Positions 16,677 to 25,337 of a DNA stretch of 64,000 bases are shown one piece after another (positions within the stretch are counted from its first letter, which is position 1; every line of letters begins with the position of its first letter). The stretch is from Blastococcus sp. URHD0036 (lineage in GTDB: Bacteria; Actinomycetota; Actinomycetes; Mycobacteriales; Geodermatophilaceae): contig NZ_JNIK01000002.1 in NCBI RefSeq assembly GCF_000701365.1, positions 1 to 64,000 of the forward strand, written 5' to 3'. Under the pieces are notes generated by a model. The model did no database searches. It saw only the letters and a list, made by a program, of their open reading frames with translations, and was not told the DNA's origin. The translations under genes and the position numbers were made by a program.

Positions 16677-17717
16677 TCAGGTCGTCGCGCCCTGGAGCAC
16701 GCTGAAGGTGTCGTCGAAGTCGTTGACCGCCGGCTCCTGGCTCCCGCCCAGGGCCTGCCGGATGGCCTGCCGGATCGAGCTCACCGAGGTGCGGACGTCG
16801 AAGGTGACGGTGCTCAGCCGGGGCTCCACCAGCTGCCCGACACTGCCCCCACCGACCCCGACCACCCCGACGTCCCCGGGGACCGCCGCCCGGAGCGCCA
16901 GCGCGGCGAAGGTGACCGCCACGGCGACCTCGTCGTTGGAGCAGGCGATCCCGACGGGCCGGCCCCGCGTCCGCAGGAGGTCGCAGACCGCGGTCTGGGC
17001 GTCGGCCGCACGCAGCGGCACGCTGATCCTCGCCGGCTCCGGGAGCCCGGCCTCGGCGCAGACGTCGGCGACCACGGTCGCGCGCATCCGGCCGAACGGG
17101 TCGTCGCGCCGGTCGTCGAGGTAGGCGTAGGCCAGCTCGGGGAAGCCCCGCTCGATGAGGTGCTCGGCCTGGGCGCGGGCGATCGCGAAGTTCCCCTCGT
17201 CCACCCCGTGCACGTTCCGGGGCCGGGGCGACAGCACCGGGCAGCCCTGCTCCTCGAGAGCATCGAGGTCGGCCGGGGAGAGGCTGCCGAGGTCCACCAG
17301 ACCGGCCGGCCGCAGCGTCTCGACGAGGTGACGCAGCCGGCTGAGGTTGCCCGCAGGACCACCACCCCGGTCGAAGTGCACCACCGCGCTGTAGCCGACG
17401 TCGTCGAGATCGGCGGCGATCGCCTCGATGATGTCCTGCACGTTGGTCAGCGTGGTGTTCGGCACCGCGAGCACGACGAGGTCGCTGCGCCCGAGGACCA
17501 GCGAGCGGCCGGCCGCCGACGGCACGTACGCGAGCTGGGCCACGGCCTCCCGCACCCGCTCCACCGTCTCCTCGGAGAAGCGGGTGACCTGCCCGTTGAG
17601 GATGTGGCTGACGGTGGAGCGCGAGACACCGGCCAGCCGTGCCACGTCCGCGCTCGTCACCCCCGGACGCCGGGGCGTCGGGGGCAGCACCGTCAGCCGC
17701 TCCGACTCCATCGACAC
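16677..17717 (-). CDS. LacI family transcriptional regulator
   Basis: 346 aa. The N-terminal helix-turn-helix is VTSADVARLAGVSRSTVSHILN (residues about 18-40) and the hinge contains YVPSAAGRSLVLGRSDLV. The periplasmic-binding-type effector domain follows, with the late segment GVVGVGGGSVGQLVEPRLSTV. The GTG at 17717 was preferred because GGAG lies 6 bp upstream; an ATG two codons later is possible. The effector may be a small carbon source or CoA-linked metabolite rather than a sugar, given the neighbours. The palindromes at 16589 and 11057 are candidate targets. Confidence 0.9.
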   Translation of the reverse strand: MSMESERLTVLPPTPRRPGVTSADVARLAGVSRSTVSHILNGQVTRFSEETVERVREAVAQLAYVPSAAGRSLVLGRSDLVVLAVPNTTLTNVQDIIEAIAADLDDVGYSAVVHFDRGGGPAGNLSRLRHLVETLRPAGLVDLGSLSPADLDALEEQGCPVLSPRPRNVHGVDEGNFAIARAQAEHLIERGFPELAYAYLDDRRDDPFGRMRATVVADVCAEAGLPEPARISVPLRAADAQTAVCDLLRTRGRPVGIACSNDEVAVAVTFAALALRAAVPGDVGVVGVGGGSVGQLVEPRLSTVTFDVRTSVSSIRQAIRQALGGSQEPAVNDFDDTFSVLQGATT

Positions 17718-18118
17718 CGGCGACTCCGAACGCTCGGGGCTCCCCGCGCGGGAGCGCGGCAGCCGGGGGGCGGCACAGCACCGGTCGGGGCCGGCCGCGA
17801 GGCGACGCAGTGTGACCCACGTCGTCGGTTCGAAGTATTTACGATCTTCCACCTGCTCGTCTACCTTCGGGAGAGCGCCACCTCCGGAGCAGGCGGGCGC
17901 CTGGTCAGGACAGCGAGGTGGGCCGTGCCGTCGTCCGGACCCCCCGTGGCCCTGTGCCCCCGCCCGGATCCCGGGCCGCCCGTCGCGCGACCGGGCGCTC
18001 CCGCCGGCACCGTCGAGGTCGCCGTGCTCCGCCACTGAGTCCCCGTACCGCCTCCCGCGGGGCCGTCCTCGGCCGCGCGGGGTCCCCCTCCCACCCCGGC
18101 ACCCCGAGGAGCACCGCC
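17718..18118. other. 401-bp divergent intergenic region
   Basis: Separates the minus-strand LacI gene from the plus-strand EthD-like gene. Only one AT-rich patch is visible: TAAATA on the minus strand at 17841-17836, a probable -10 box for the LacI gene. The remainder is GC-rich and no convincing gene was seen. An in-frame extension of the downstream gene back to 17918 reads as arginine- and proline-rich shadow sequence and is rejected. Confidence 0.5.
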
Positions 18119-18448
18119 ATGGCCCAGGGCCTGATGATCGCCTACAGCAGCGCCACGCCCGGCAGGGACGCCGACTACGAGAAGTGGTACGACGGGATCC
18201 ACATCCCGGACGTCCGCGCCGCCATCCCGTCGATCACGGCGGTGCACCGCTACCGGCAGGTCGACCTGCAGGGCGGCGGGGGCGCACCCCGGTACCTCGC
18301 GGTGTACGAGCTCGGGGACGCCGACGTCGCCACCGCGGCCGGGCAGCTCGGCGCCGCCGGCGCCGCGGGGCGGCTGCGCATGACCGACGCCATGGACACC
18401 ACGGACAACCCGCCGGACCTGCAGTGGTTCGCCGCCGCCGACGCCTGA
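18119..18448 (+). CDS. EthD-like / dimeric alpha-beta barrel small protein
   Basis: 109 aa. MIAYSSATPGRDADYEKWYDGIHIPDVRA matches the pattern of EthD and DUF4286-type ferredoxin-like barrels (KWYD followed by H.PD). These are often accessory proteins or small isomerases in catabolic clusters. GAGGAG lies 7 bp before the ATG. It precedes the VOC-family gene by 88 bp and is probably co-transcribed with it. Function unknown. Confidence 0.8.
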   Translation: MAQGLMIAYSSATPGRDADYEKWYDGIHIPDVRAAIPSITAVHRYRQVDLQGGGGAPRYLAVYELGDADVATAAGQLGAAGAAGRLRMTDAMDTTDNPPDLQWFAAADA

Positions 18449-18536
18449 GCGGCTCCGGGGCGCACGCACACGACCACCGCTCCGCGACGCGACCGGCGAC
18501 GACGGACCAGCTCACGACGAGGAAGAGGAACGAGCA

Positions 18537-19472
18537 GTGAAGAAGCAGGTGAAGGTCACCGGGGACTTCGGCCTCGGTCAGATGGTGCACGTCGTCCACA
18601 TGGCCGACGACGCCCAGAAGCTCCGCGAGTTCTACGAGCGCGTCTTCGGCGGCTTCGTCTACATGGGCATCGAGGAGCCGAACTACCTCGAGGTCGAGGA
18701 CCGGCACGCCACGCTGCTCATGATCTCGGATCTGTGCATCGAGACCATGGCGCCGGCGCACCCGGTGAACCCGGAGCTGCCGGTCGGGAAGTTCTTCACG
18801 AAGTTCGGCACCCACCTGCACTCGGTGGGCTACAAGGTCGACGACCTCGGTGGGCTGGTCGACCGCCTCGTGTCGCAGGGCATCTACATCGGCCGTCCCG
18901 GCGGCGGGAAGGTCGAGAAGGCGACGCCCGAACTCGGCTACTGCTACCCGAGCCCGCGCGACACCTACGGGCTCATGGTCGAGCTGTGCATGCACGACAT
19001 GCCCAACGACCCGCGGGACGAGGAGACCTGGTCGTCGCTGCAGAAGATGTGGCAGTCGCACCCGCTCACCATCGAGCGCTTCACCTACGTGACCCTCGGC
19101 GTGAAGAACCTGGACAAGGCCGTCGAGACCTACGTCGACGAGTTCCAGGCCATCCCGATCGAGCACGGCGTGGACCCCGACCTGCAGGCGAAGTACGCCA
19201 CGCTCCAGCTGGGCGACTGCCTCCTGCAGATCGCCGAGCCGCAGTCGGCCGACTCCGACCTCGGCCGCCACGTCGCCCAGTGGGGCAACATGATCTACAG
19301 CCTCCGGTTCAAGGTCACCGACCTCGACTCCGCCGAGGCGTGGCTCACCAAGCAGGGCGTCCGCTCCACCCGGCTCCGCGACACCCTCCTGATGACCGAC
19401 CCGGAGGACTCGTTCAACGCGCCGATCTTCCTGAGCACCGAGGAGATCCACGGCGACCCCTTCGCCGGCTGA
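18537..19472 (+). CDS. Two-domain VOC (glyoxalase/extradiol dioxygenase fold) protein
   Basis: 311 aa with two vicinal-oxygen-chelate halves: domain 1 from about residue 14 (MVHVVHMADDAQKLREFYERVFGG) to 150, domain 2 from about residue 180 (TYVTLGVKNLDKAVETYVDEFQA) to 300. Candidate metal ligands include the His of HLHSVGYKV and Glu in LMVELCMHD. Such proteins are extradiol ring-cleavage dioxygenases, epimerases or lyases; sequence alone does not decide. The GTG at 18537 is preceded by GAGGA. Confidence 0.85.
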   Translation: MKKQVKVTGDFGLGQMVHVVHMADDAQKLREFYERVFGGFVYMGIEEPNYLEVEDRHATLLMISDLCIETMAPAHPVNPELPVGKFFTKFGTHLHSVGYKVDDLGGLVDRLVSQGIYIGRPGGGKVEKATPELGYCYPSPRDTYGLMVELCMHDMPNDPRDEETWSSLQKMWQSHPLTIERFTYVTLGVKNLDKAVETYVDEFQAIPIEHGVDPDLQAKYATLQLGDCLLQIAEPQSADSDLGRHVAQWGNMIYSLRFKVTDLDSAEAWLTKQGVRSTRLRDTLLMTDPEDSFNAPIFLSTEEIHGDPFAG

Positions 19473-19490
19473 GCACCCCGCCGGCCCCGC

Positions 19491-19514
19491 GCCGGGAGCC
19501 CCTAGGCTCCCGGC
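19491..19514 (+). terminator. Perfect hairpin abutting the next start codon
   Basis: GCCGGGAGCC (19491-19500) pairs with GGCTCCCGGC (19505-19514) around a CCTA loop. It starts 18 bp after the VOC gene stop and ends at the base before the GTG of the next gene. Terminator of the upstream unit, or a structure that hides the downstream start. It also contains TAGGCT, a possible -10 box for a leaderless transcript. Confidence 0.6.
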
Positions 19515-19898
19515 GTGGAGTCGGAGCCGCGGGACGTCGTCGCCCGCTACTGGGACGGGTTGTGGCACCGGCGTGACCCGGCGGTGGTCGACGAGCTGAT
19601 CGGCGAGCCCTACGTGCGGCACTCCTCCGCGGGGACCCGCGCCGTGAGCCGCAAGGAGTTCAAGCGCGAGCTCGCGTCCGCCTGGCGGCTGCTGCACGAC
19701 GCGTCCACGACCGTCGAGGACCAGGTGGCCGAGGGCGACCGGGTGTGGACCCGTGCGACCACCCGGGGGATCAACCTGGACACCGGCGAGATGTCGGTGG
19801 TGACGTGGCTGACCATCCACCGGCTCGAGGGCGGCCGCATCGTGGAGTCCTGGACCGCGACGCTGCCCGGGGTCGACTGGCGCCCGCCCGCCCGCTAG
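19515..19898 (+). CDS. SnoaL-like / NTF2-fold protein
   Basis: 127 aa. The opening RDVVARYWDGLWHRRDPAVVDELIGEPYVRH and the closing WLTIHRLEGGRIVESWTATLPGVDWR are typical of the SnoaL-like polyketide-cyclase fold, a small cone-shaped barrel used by cyclases, isomerases and hydrolases. The GTG start has no ribosome site because a hairpin occupies the preceding 24 bp; leaderless translation is possible. It ends tail-to-tail with the MFS gene, sharing the 4 bp CTAG. Function unknown. Confidence 0.8.
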   Translation: MESEPRDVVARYWDGLWHRRDPAVVDELIGEPYVRHSSAGTRAVSRKEFKRELASAWRLLHDASTTVEDQVAEGDRVWTRATTRGINLDTGEMSVVTWLTIHRLEGGRIVESWTATLPGVDWRPPAR

Positions 19899-21175
19899 CC
19901 GAGGTCGCGGAGCACGTCCTCGCGGGCCAGCCGGCCGCGGGTGAACAGCGCGAAGACCGCCATCACGGTCAGGACGACGACGCACATCCCGCCCAGCACC
20001 CAGCGCAGCCCCACCGCGTCGGCGAGGGCGCCCAGCGGGAGCGCGGCGATGCCGAACGCCCCGAAGCTCAGCATCATCAGGCCCTGGATCCGGCCGTGGT
20101 AGGCCATGTCCGACAGGCCCAGCAGCAGGGACTGGTTGGCCGTCTGGAAGGCGAGGCTGGCCCCGCCGATGGCCAGCAGGACGAGAACGGCGACCCAGAA
20201 CACCGGGGCGAGCGCGAGCGCACCGACCCCCAGCCCGAACGCGAAGCCGGCCATGACGAAGACCCTGGTCTGCGAGCCACGGTACGACCGCCTGCTCATC
20301 AAGACGCCGACCGTCACGGCTCCGATCGCCGACGTCGCGGACAGGACGCCGTAGCCCGCGGACCCCAGCCCGAACAGGTCACTGGCGACCGTGGGCAGGA
20401 AGGCGAGGTAGGGCATCCCGGCCATGACGACCCCGAAGCCGCAGAGCAGCAGGGCCGACAGCTCCGACCGGCCGGCCACGTAGCGGAACCCGTCGGCCAG
20501 TTCCTCCCACGGTGACGTCGTCGGCCCCTCGTCGCTCCCCCGCCCGGCCGGCAGGGCACCGGTCATGACCAGGCCGACCGCCGCGAGCACGGCGCTGGCG
20601 AGGAACACCATCTCGATGCCGAAGCTGACCGACCCGACCAGCACCCCGGCGACCGCGGGCCCCACCACTCGGCTGATCTCGCTGTTGACCAGGAGCATGG
20701 AGACGGCGCCGGGCAACGAGCCGTCCGGCAGCACCTCGGCCAGGAACGCCATGCGGGCGGGCCCGAACAGCGCGAACGCGGCCGCCTGGATCATCGAGGA
20801 GCCGAGCAGCATCCAGTACTGGACGACGTCGAACGCCACCGCCAGCCCGATCCAGGCGCTGGAGGCGGCGAGCATCCCGATCGACACCTGGAGCACCAGC
20901 CGCTTGGGCAGCCGGTCGGCCGCGACCCCGCCCCAGGGGGTCGCCACCAGCATCGCGACGCCGAAGGCCAGCAGGACGCCGCCCAGCGCGGCGTTGGACC
21001 CGGTCAGCTCGAAGGCGAGCCATCCCCGGGCGATGGTCTGGGCCATCACGCCGAGGAAGATCACGGTGGCGTTCACGTAGAGGACGGCGAACGGCCGGAT
21101 CCGCAGCAGTTCCATCGGCCGTAGCGGCGACGGGGGCACCACAGTCGCGAGCCCGCCGCTGGTCTCACCGGTCAT
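19895..21175 (-). CDS. MFS transporter (putative exporter)
   Basis: 426 aa membrane protein with about 12 hydrophobic segments. RPFAVLYVNATVIFLGVMAQTIARGWLAFELTGS opens the first helices. GVAADRLPKRLVL is the loop 2-3 motif of enterobactin/macrolide exporter-like (EntS-type) MFS proteins. The ATG at 21175 gives MTGETSGG. It is divergent from the MoxR ATPase across 128 bp containing an AT-rich patch (about 21235-21252) suitable for promoters. Substrate unknown. Confidence 0.9.
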   Translation of the reverse strand: MTGETSGGLATVVPPSPLRPMELLRIRPFAVLYVNATVIFLGVMAQTIARGWLAFELTGSNAALGGVLLAFGVAMLVATPWGGVAADRLPKRLVLQVSIGMLAASSAWIGLAVAFDVVQYWMLLGSSMIQAAAFALFGPARMAFLAEVLPDGSLPGAVSMLLVNSEISRVVGPAVAGVLVGSVSFGIEMVFLASAVLAAVGLVMTGALPAGRGSDEGPTTSPWEELADGFRYVAGRSELSALLLCGFGVVMAGMPYLAFLPTVASDLFGLGSAGYGVLSATSAIGAVTVGVLMSRRSYRGSQTRVFVMAGFAFGLGVGALALAPVFWVAVLVLLAIGGASLAFQTANQSLLLGLSDMAYHGRIQGLMMLSFGAFGIAALPLGALADAVGLRWVLGGMCVVVLTVMAVFALFTRGRLAREDVLRDLG

Positions 21176-21303
21176 GGTGCCTCGCAGGCGGATCAGGGGA
21201 GGCCCCTCCGGAACGCCGCCCTCCGGTGAGCCTTTCGATACAAGTCATAACATGGCCTGGGACGGCGACCGGGACAACGGCCGCGCCCGAGCGAGGAGGA
21301 TCC

Positions 21304-22338
21304 GTGGCGACAGCGGCCGAGCGACCCGACGAGGTGCTCCCGGGCGACCGTGGGGCCGGGCTCCCGGGCGGGGACACCGTCATCACGGGGTCCCGTGTCG
21401 CCGGCGCCGACGGTGCCTCGGTCCGCGACATCCGCCGGCGCGTCGCCCGCCACCTGGTGGGCCGCGACCGCGAGCTCGACCTGCTGCTGGCCAGCGTCTC
21501 CGCCGGCCGCGACGTGCTCCTCGAGGGCCCGCCCGGCACCTCCAAGTCGACGCTGCTGCGCTCGATCACCACCGAGTGGGGCATCCCGCTGCTGTTCGTC
21601 GAGGGGAACGCAGACCTGACGCCCACGCGGCTCGTGGGACACCACAGTCCCGCGCGGGTGCTGCGCGAGGACTACACCGCGGACAACTTCGTGGCCGGCC
21701 CCCTGGTCGACGCCATGCGGTCCGGTGGCTTCCTCTACGTCGAGGAGTTCAACCGCGCTCCGGAGGACACCCTCAACACGCTGCTCACGGCCATGGCCGA
21801 GCGGCGCATCACCGTCCCCCGGGTCGGCACCGTCGAGGCCCTGCCCTCGTTCCGGGTCGTCGCGTCGATGAACCCCTACGACAACATCGGGACCACGCGC
21901 CTGTCGACGTCGGTGTACGACCGGCTGTGCCGGCTGGCCATCGACTACCAGGACGCCGAGGCCGAGCGCGGCATCGTCGGCCGGCGCACCGGCATCGAGT
22001 CGCCCCGGCTGATCGCCGACGCCGTCGCCCTCACCCGGGCCACCCGCGAGCGCGACGACGTCCGCCAGGGCAGCAGCGTGCGCGGGGCGATCGACCTCGC
22101 GCTCGTCGCCGCCCAGCTGGCCACCATGCGGGCCGTCCCGCTGCCGGACGAGCCGTCGGTCGCGCCGCCGCGCGGCCTGCCCGAGGAGTACACGGCGGTG
22201 GTGCTCGACGCGCTGATGCTGGCGCTGTCGGGGCGGATCTTCCTCGACGAGGCGCTGGAGTCCACCCCCGAGCACGTGCTCCGGGAGATCTGGGAGGACC
22301 ACTTCCTGCTGCTGCCCTCGGCGGCCGACCCCGGTTGA
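21304..22338 (+). CDS. MoxR-type AAA+ ATPase
   Basis: 344 aa chaperone-like ATPase. Walker A GPPGTSKST is near residue 80 and Walker B GGFLYVEEFNRAPEDTLN near residue 145; ASMNPYDNIGT holds sensor 1. MoxR ATPases work with von Willebrand factor A partner proteins to insert metals or mature enzyme complexes. AGGAGG directly precedes the GTG at 21304. The vWA gene follows in the same reading frame after the single TGA at 22336-22338, which supports a functional pair. The client is unknown; no molybdenum hydroxylase or carbon monoxide dehydrogenase genes lie in the window. Confidence 0.9.
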   Translation: MATAAERPDEVLPGDRGAGLPGGDTVITGSRVAGADGASVRDIRRRVARHLVGRDRELDLLLASVSAGRDVLLEGPPGTSKSTLLRSITTEWGIPLLFVEGNADLTPTRLVGHHSPARVLREDYTADNFVAGPLVDAMRSGGFLYVEEFNRAPEDTLNTLLTAMAERRITVPRVGTVEALPSFRVVASMNPYDNIGTTRLSTSVYDRLCRLAIDYQDAEAERGIVGRRTGIESPRLIADAVALTRATRERDDVRQGSSVRGAIDLALVAAQLATMRAVPLPDEPSVAPPRGLPEEYTAVVLDALMLALSGRIFLDEALESTPEHVLREIWEDHFLLLPSAADPG

Positions 22339-22512
22339 AGGACGATCGCCGCCGACTCACCGGTCGAGCGGCGGAGCGGGAACCGGCGCGAGTCGCCGCG
22401 GGGCGGCCGGCCGCTGAAGCGCAAGCCCAAGCAACTGACCGAGCAGCCGTCGCTGTTCACGCCCAGCTCGGGCGGCGGTGGGCTGACGCTCACCGGTGGG
22501 GACCGCCGGCGG

Positions 22513-23337
22513 ATGAAGCAGGGGGCCACTCCCCCGGGCCGGACGGCGCGCGGCGCCACCGACGAGGAGGGCACGGTCATCGCCCTGGCCGACCTCGCCG
22601 CCGCCGACGCGGCCGAGGCACGGGTGCGCCAGCGCGCCCGGGAGATCGCCCGACGGCTCGCGGTGGCCCGGCCGCCACGGGAGCGCCGGCCCCGCCGCGG
22701 GGTCGGTGAGCTGACCAGCCTGCCGTGGAGCGGCGGCTCCGACGAGCTCGACCTGGAGCGCACGCTCGACGCGCTCGTCACCAAGCCCCTGCCCGACGAC
22801 GACGACGTGATCGTCCGCGAGCGGGTGCGCCGCCGGCGGTCCGTGGTCCTCGTGGTCGACGTCTCCGGGTCGATGCGCGGCGAGCGGATCCGCACGGCGG
22901 CCGCGACCGTCGGCGCGCTGGCCGGGGAGCTCGCCCGCGACCGGCTGTCGGTCGTCGCGTTCTGGTCCGACGCCGCGGTGCTGGTCCGGATGGGCGAGCC
23001 GGCCGATCCGGCGAAGGTGCTCGACCTGCTCGTCCGCATGCCGGCCCAGGGGCTGACCAACGTCTCCTTCGCGCTGGAGACCGCCGCGGCCCAGCTGTCC
23101 GGCGTCCCCGCCCGCGACGGGCGGGTGCTGCTGCTGTCGGACTGCGTGCACAACGCCGGCCCGGACCCGCGGCTGGTCGCCGCCCGCCTGCCCCGGCTCG
23201 ACGTCATGCTGGACACCACCGGCGAGGACGACGTCGACCTGGGTCGCGACCTGGCCCGGGCGGGTCGCGGCCGGTGCCGGTTGGTCGCCGGCCACCGCGA
23301 GGTGGCCGCGGCGCTCAGCTCGGTCTTCGCCCCCTAG
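22513..23337 (+). CDS. von Willebrand factor A (CoxE-like) domain protein
   Basis: At least 274 aa. The MIDAS metal site is visible as VVDVSGSMRG with a later TNVSFALETAA and LLLSDCVHN. Partner of the MoxR ATPase upstream. The ATG at 22513 is the first ordinary start in frame. However, good coding sequence in the same frame reaches back to 22339 (including RPLKRKPKQLTEQPSLF) with no ATG, GTG or TTG, so the true N-terminus is unclear. A TTG overlapping the ATPase stop (22335) is in another frame. It ends tail-to-tail with the PPOX gene, sharing CTAG. Confidence 0.85.
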   Translation: MKQGATPPGRTARGATDEEGTVIALADLAAADAAEARVRQRAREIARRLAVARPPRERRPRRGVGELTSLPWSGGSDELDLERTLDALVTKPLPDDDDVIVRERVRRRRSVVLVVDVSGSMRGERIRTAAATVGALAGELARDRLSVVAFWSDAAVLVRMGEPADPAKVLDLLVRMPAQGLTNVSFALETAAAQLSGVPARDGRVLLLSDCVHNAGPDPRLVAARLPRLDVMLDTTGEDDVDLGRDLARAGRGRCRLVAGHREVAAALSSVFAP

Positions 23338-23825
23338 CCGCGGGGGGCACCCAGCTTCCGGAAGTCCCAGCTGACGAGCTTCTCCGGGATGATCCGCAGC
23401 CAGGCGTGCCGCCCGTCCGGGACGTAGGTGTCGGTGCCGCCGTACTTGAGCGCGAACGCCCGCTCGACCGGGGCCAGCTCCGGGTCGTCGGCGTCACTGC
23501 GCGGCACGTCTCCCACCGGCTCGGCCCGGCCGGTGATCTCGACGCCCCTCAGCTCGGTGTACTCCACCCCCGTGTCGACGACGACCGCCACCCGGGGGTC
23601 GCGGACCAGGTCGGTCCAGCGCTGGCTGCGGGTGAGGGAGTTCAGCCAGAGCGCACCGCCGTCCCAGACGAACCACAGCGGGGCGACGTGCGGCCGGCCG
23701 TCGCCACCGGCCGTCGCCACCCGGCAGGTCCGCTCCGTGCCGAGGAAGCCGTCGACCTCCTCGGCGGTCATGGCGATGGCCCGGCCGCGGCGCTGGCTCT
23801 TCGGCCCCCCGCCCAACCCGCTCAT
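23334..23825 (-). CDS. PPOX-class pyridoxamine-phosphate-oxidase-fold protein
   Basis: 163 aa split-barrel flavin- or deazaflavin-binding protein: [31 protein letters not shown], then [27 protein letters not shown]. In actinobacteria such PPOX proteins use FMN, F420 or heme; the cofactor is not decided here. The ATG at 23825 overlaps the folE stop by 4 bp (ATGA), fixing the start and showing co-translation with FolE. Confidence 0.85.
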   Translation of the reverse strand: MSGLGGGPKSQRRGRAIAMTAEEVDGFLGTERTCRVATAGGDGRPHVAPLWFVWDGGALWLNSLTRSQRWTDLVRDPRVAVVVDTGVEYTELRGVEITGRAEPVGDVPRSDADDPELAPVERAFALKYGGTDTYVPDGRHAWLRIIPEKLVSWDFRKLGAPRG

Positions 23826-24427
23826 CGGCCCAGCACCAGCGACATGGCCTCGGCCCGGGTGGCCGCGCTGTCGCGGAAGAGGCCGCGGACCGCGGAGGTG
23901 GTGGTGACCGCGCCGGGTTTGCGGATGCCCCGCATGCCCATGCAGAGGTGCTCGGCCTGGATCACCACGAGGGCGCCGCGCGGCTTGAGCACGTCGTGCA
24001 GGGCGTCGGCGATCTGCCGGGTCATCCGTTCCTGCACCTGGGGCCGGCGGGCGTAGACGTCGACCAGCCGGGCCAGCTTCGACAGGCCGGTCACCCGCCC
24101 GTCCTCGCTGGGGATGTACGCGATGTGCGCCACGCCGTGGAAGGGGACCAGGTGGTGCTCGCAGGTGGAGTACATCGGGATGTCCCTCACGAGGACGAGC
24201 TCGTCGTGGTCCTCCTCGAAGGTGGTCGCCAGGATCTCCGCCGGGTCCTGGTCGAGGCCGCCGAAGGTCTCCGCGTACGCGCGGGCGACCCGACCGGGGG
24301 TGTCGCGCAGACCGGGCCGGTCGGGGTCCTCCCCCACGGCCAGCAGCAGCTCCCGCACGGCCGCCTCGGCACGGGCGGCGTCGAACGGCGGCCGCCGCCG
24401 GCCACCGGACGTGTCGATCGAGGGCAT
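23822..24427 (-). CDS. folE: GTP cyclohydrolase I
   Basis: Converts GTP to 7,8-dihydroneopterin triphosphate, first step of tetrahydrofolate and pterin synthesis. 201 aa. The zinc site is CEHHLVPF plus the Cys of LCMGMRGI. The substrate loop [21 protein letters not shown] is intact. GAGGAGG precedes the ATG at 24427. Its partner is a PPOX protein rather than the usual folP/folB genes, so this may be a secondary copy serving another pterin need; the main fol operon is not in the window. Confidence 0.93.
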   Translation of the reverse strand: MPSIDTSGGRRRPPFDAARAEAAVRELLLAVGEDPDRPGLRDTPGRVARAYAETFGGLDQDPAEILATTFEEDHDELVLVRDIPMYSTCEHHLVPFHGVAHIAYIPSEDGRVTGLSKLARLVDVYARRPQVQERMTRQIADALHDVLKPRGALVVIQAEHLCMGMRGIRKPGAVTTTSAVRGLFRDSAATRAEAMSLVLGR

Positions 24428-24519
24428 GGACGCCTCCTCGGCATCACAGGCACCGGGCAGCTCTCCCGGCGCGACGTCCCGTAAGGCCTACCAGAGCAGC
24501 CCCTCCCGGGACGTGGGCA

Positions 24520-24573
24520 CGGCACGACGACGGCCCGCCGGGAGAGCTCCCCCGGCGGGCCGTCGTCGTGCCG
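24520..24573 (-). terminator. Perfect 23-bp hairpin terminator of the Liv operon
   Basis: 24520-24542 pairs perfectly with 24551-24573 around an 8-base loop. It starts 6 bp after the livF stop on the minus strand. It is the strongest hairpin in the window and separates the Liv operon from folE. Confidence 0.88.
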
Positions 24574-24578
24574 TCGGA

Positions 24579-25337
24579 TCAGGCAGCCGTCGCGCCACCC
24601 AGGTAGGCGTGCAGCAGCTCCTCGCCGGCGTCCTCGGCGCGGCCGGACCACGTCACGCTGCCGCGCTGCAGGATGATCGCCTGGTCGGCGAAGCTCAGCG
24701 CCCGGCTGGCGAACTGCTCGATCATGAGGACGGCGATGCCGGCCTCCCGCATCTTGGCCAGGCTCTCGAACACCAGGTCGACGAGCTTGGGCGCCAGGCC
24801 CAGCGACATCTCGTCGGCGATCACGAGCTTCGGCGACACCATGAGCGCCCGGGCGAGGGAGAGCATCTGCTGCTCCCCGCCGGAGAGCGTGCCGGCGAGC
24901 TGCTTGCGCCGCTGGCCGAGGACCGGGAAGAGCTCGAACGCGTGGTCCAGGCTCTCCTCCTTGCCCGTGCGCTGCGTGGACAGCGCCATGCGCAGGTTCT
25001 CCAGGACGGTGAGCCCGGGGAACACACCCCGGCCCTCCGGGAGGTGCACCAACCCGGCCCGGCGGATCTTGGTGGGCGAGGCCTTCGTGATGTCCTTGCC
25101 GTCGAACCAGACCTTGCCGCCGGAGGACGGGACCAGACCCGACAGGGCCCGGGCCAGCGTGCTCTTGCCGGCGCCGTTGGACCCCAGCACGGCCAGCGCG
25201 CTGTTCACCGGGACGTCGATGCTGACGTCGAACAGCGACTGGGCCGCGCCGTAGCGGACCGCCAGGTTCTCCACCCGCAGCAGCGACCCCGACACCGCCG
25301 GCTCCGACTGCACCGACACCGACTCGCTCGTGGTCAC
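24579..25337 (-). CDS. livF: Branched-chain-type ABC transporter ATPase
   Basis: 252 aa ATP-binding subunit of a HAAT-family importer. Walker A GSNGAGKST, signature LSGGEQQMLSLARAL and Walker B KLVIADEMSLGLAP. RAGLVHLPEGRGVFPGLTV is a LivF hallmark. The GTG at 25337 overlaps the livG stop by 4 bp. Symbol given by family; the substrate need not be an amino acid, since such importers also carry aromatic acids and other organic acids. Confidence 0.92.
   Translation of the reverse strand: MTTSESVSVQSEPAVSGSLLRVENLAVRYGAAQSLFDVSIDVPVNSALAVLGSNGAGKSTLARALSGLVPSSGGKVWFDGKDITKASPTKIRRAGLVHLPEGRGVFPGLTVLENLRMALSTQRTGKEESLDHAFELFPVLGQRRKQLAGTLSGGEQQMLSLARALMVSPKLVIADEMSLGLAPKLVDLVFESLAKMREAGIAVLMIEQFASRALSFADQAIILQRGSVTWSGRAEDAGEELLHAYLGGATAA

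Noticed and set aside
17918-18118. In-frame N-terminal extension of the EthD-like protein
   Set aside because: Arg/Pro-rich non-coding character, while the ATG at 18119 has a strong ribosome site and matches the family start.
24520-24573. 23-bp inverted repeat as an insertion-sequence end
   Set aside because: No transposase or target duplication nearby; position right after the Liv operon fits a terminator.
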